NCBI RefSeq assembly: GCF_000420945.1
Contig: NZ_ATVX01000002.1
Location: 124,001 to 188,000 of the forward strand
Direction: 5' to 3'
Length of the DNA stretch: 64,000 nt
From: Butyrivibrio sp. VCB2006
GTDB taxonomy: Bacteria; Bacillota; Clostridia; Lachnospirales; Lachnospiraceae
In this document: positions 63,079-64,000 of the stretch, piece after piece
Position numbering within the stretch: the first letter of the stretch is position 1
How the letters are laid out: every line of letters starts with the position of its first letter
Translations under genes and position numbers: made by a program
The notes under the pieces: model-generated
What the model was told of the DNA's origin: nothing
What the model saw: the letters and a program-made list of their open reading frames with translations, nothing else
The model's database searches: none

Positions 63079-64000
63079 TTATCTGTTTGCGTAACCTTTT
63101 GCATCAAACGAGTAATCTTTTCCATTTATCTGCGCAGTTATATTAGCGTAGTAATCGCCTTCAGGCAGTCTATACTTCCAGCCTTTGCCGTCGTATTTCC
63201 AGCCTTCTATTGAAACTCCCTTTTGAATTGATGCTGGTCTATATAGAGCCCTTGTTGCATCATCCTGGAAGTGCCACCACTCTGAAACCAGAGTTGCATA
63301 ACCGCCTTCCACCATATATTCACTTAGCATATTAGCCATGTCATTATTCTGACTAAGAATAGAAAAATGACTAAGATCGTGCATATTGGTCTGAGCTTTT
63401 AACTCTTCACCATCCATGGTTTCCAAAGTCAGATCCATAGCAATTCCCAGATTATGAGTTGATCCTCTGGCTGCCAGGAAACTTCCAAGTGAAAAGCCAC
63501 CTGAGAGCATCATCCTTCTGTAGGTCATAATATCCGCCGCTTCAGGAACTCCCTCCACATCCTCGATTGTCGGTATTACCATTTCTTCCGACATTGTCTG
63601 ATCCAACGAACTCTCCGCAGAAGCAACATCTGTAGATACCTGATCCTGTGCTGGAGCATCTACCGCCTCACCACCTTCAGCCATATCCATAGATCCATCG
63701 GCCGTCGCTTCATCCGTTTCTTCCGGTAAAACAGGCCATTGATCCTCAGGAACAGTTTCATAGGCATTCTCTATTCCCTGGGCCTGGAGCTGTCTGAATG
63801 CGGAAAGGGTTATCCTCTCATAGGTTGCATCCGGAAGTTCCAAGTCTATTCTTTTTGCTGTTTCATCATAGATATATCTTGTTGCCTCATAGGGCCTGAA
63901 GGAATCGTAAATCTTAATCCTATAACCATCCTCTAAGGCAGCCTTAGCAATGCTCTCTAGCTTAACAGCACACGGATACAATAACGGAACCACAAAAGTA
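63079..64000 (-). CDS. M15-family (VanX-like) D-Ala-D-Ala dipeptidase/carboxypeptidase, 5' truncated by window
   Basis: The frame is open to the window end, so the true start is outside. Seen: IYDSFRP, the zinc motif GSTHNLGIAMDL (SxHxxGxAxD), and EWWHF, the family's metal and catalytic residues. A disordered acidic insert (rich in D, E, A; about residues 92-150 of the visible part) separates the first block from the zinc motif, unusual for VanX. The C-terminus adds a W/Y-rich tail (GWKYDGKGWKYRLPEGDYY). It probably trims peptidoglycan peptides at the cell surface. Vancomycin resistance is not implied. Confidence 0.85.
   Translation of the reverse strand, partial: TFVVPLLYPCAVKLESIAKAALEDGYRIKIYDSFRPYEATRYIYDETAKRIDLELPDATYERITLSAFRQLQAQGIENAYETVPEDQWPVLPEETDEATADGSMDMAEGGEAVDAPAQDQVSTDVASAESSLDQTMSEEMVIPTIEDVEGVPEAADIMTYRRMMLSGGFSLGSFLAARGSTHNLGIAMDLTLETMDGEELKAQTNMHDLSHFSILSQNNDMANMLSEYMVEGGYATLVSEWWHFQDDATRALYRPASIQKGVSIEGWKYDGKGWKYRLPEGDYYANITAQINGKDYSFDAKGYANR

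Overview
The window looks like chromosome of a low-to-moderate GC, anaerobic, Gram-positive Clostridia, most likely the family Lachnospiraceae (Butyrivibrio or Pseudobutyrivibrio type). This is inference from gene content: a Re-type citrate synthase next to a type II NADP isocitrate dehydrogenase, large membrane hybrid kinases and c-di-GMP proteins, a secreted multi-CBM alpha-amylase with cell-wall-binding repeats, strong AGGAGG ribosome sites and Gram-positive style promoters. No rRNA, tRNA, IS element, prophage or CRISPR array was found. Most genes are on the minus strand. Both outermost genes are cut by the window edges.

Layout. 1-9.6 kb: ABC-F tail, purC, a lipase-like membrane protein, an unusual pair of inverted structured repeats (3.48-4.13 kb), thrH-trpB2, hflK-hflC and a purine permease. 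9.6-22 kb: CPBP protease, an NAD-binding/RyR membrane protein, a complete ABC-F protein, the Re-citrate synthase/GntR/IDH operon with a palindromic operator, an EAL protein and an EF-G paralogue. 22-30 kb: a three-gene membrane signalling operon (degenerate GGDEF protein, hybrid kinase, and a hybrid kinase with a DegV lipid-binding domain between REC and Hpt). 30-32.6 kb: tyrA-aroA. 32.6-38.5 kb: a cluster of zinc-ribbon membrane proteins around an ECF sigma factor fused to a transmembrane segment and an extracytoplasmic domain. 38.8-40.5 kb: ugd and a PilZ protein.

40.5-55.3 kb is the most striking region, a sulfur/nitrogenase-like module on the minus strand. In transcription order it holds cysK, a MalY/PatB-type C-S lyase, a 50-aa YezD-like gene, nifB, a NifX-domain gene, a leader with a terminator/antiterminator pair, nifH-like, nifD-like, nifK-like, a second NifX-domain gene, a four-gene polar amino-acid (cystine-type) ABC transporter, a repeat protein, a cystathionine gamma-synthase/lyase family enzyme and an L-serine dehydratase-like Fe-S protein. 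The NifHDK-like proteins keep the Fe4S4 and P-cluster cysteines and the cofactor-ligating cysteine. They lack the alpha-Gln191, alpha-His195 and alpha-His442 equivalents of N2-reducing nitrogenase. With the sulfur-amino-acid neighbours this suggests a reductase of sulfur compounds, in the manner of methylthio-alkane reductase, not N2 fixation.

55.4-64 kb: a dCache chemoreceptor, the secreted GH13 amylase with a repressor-type operator, queA, a 58-aa gene and a VanX-like M15 peptidase that runs off the end.
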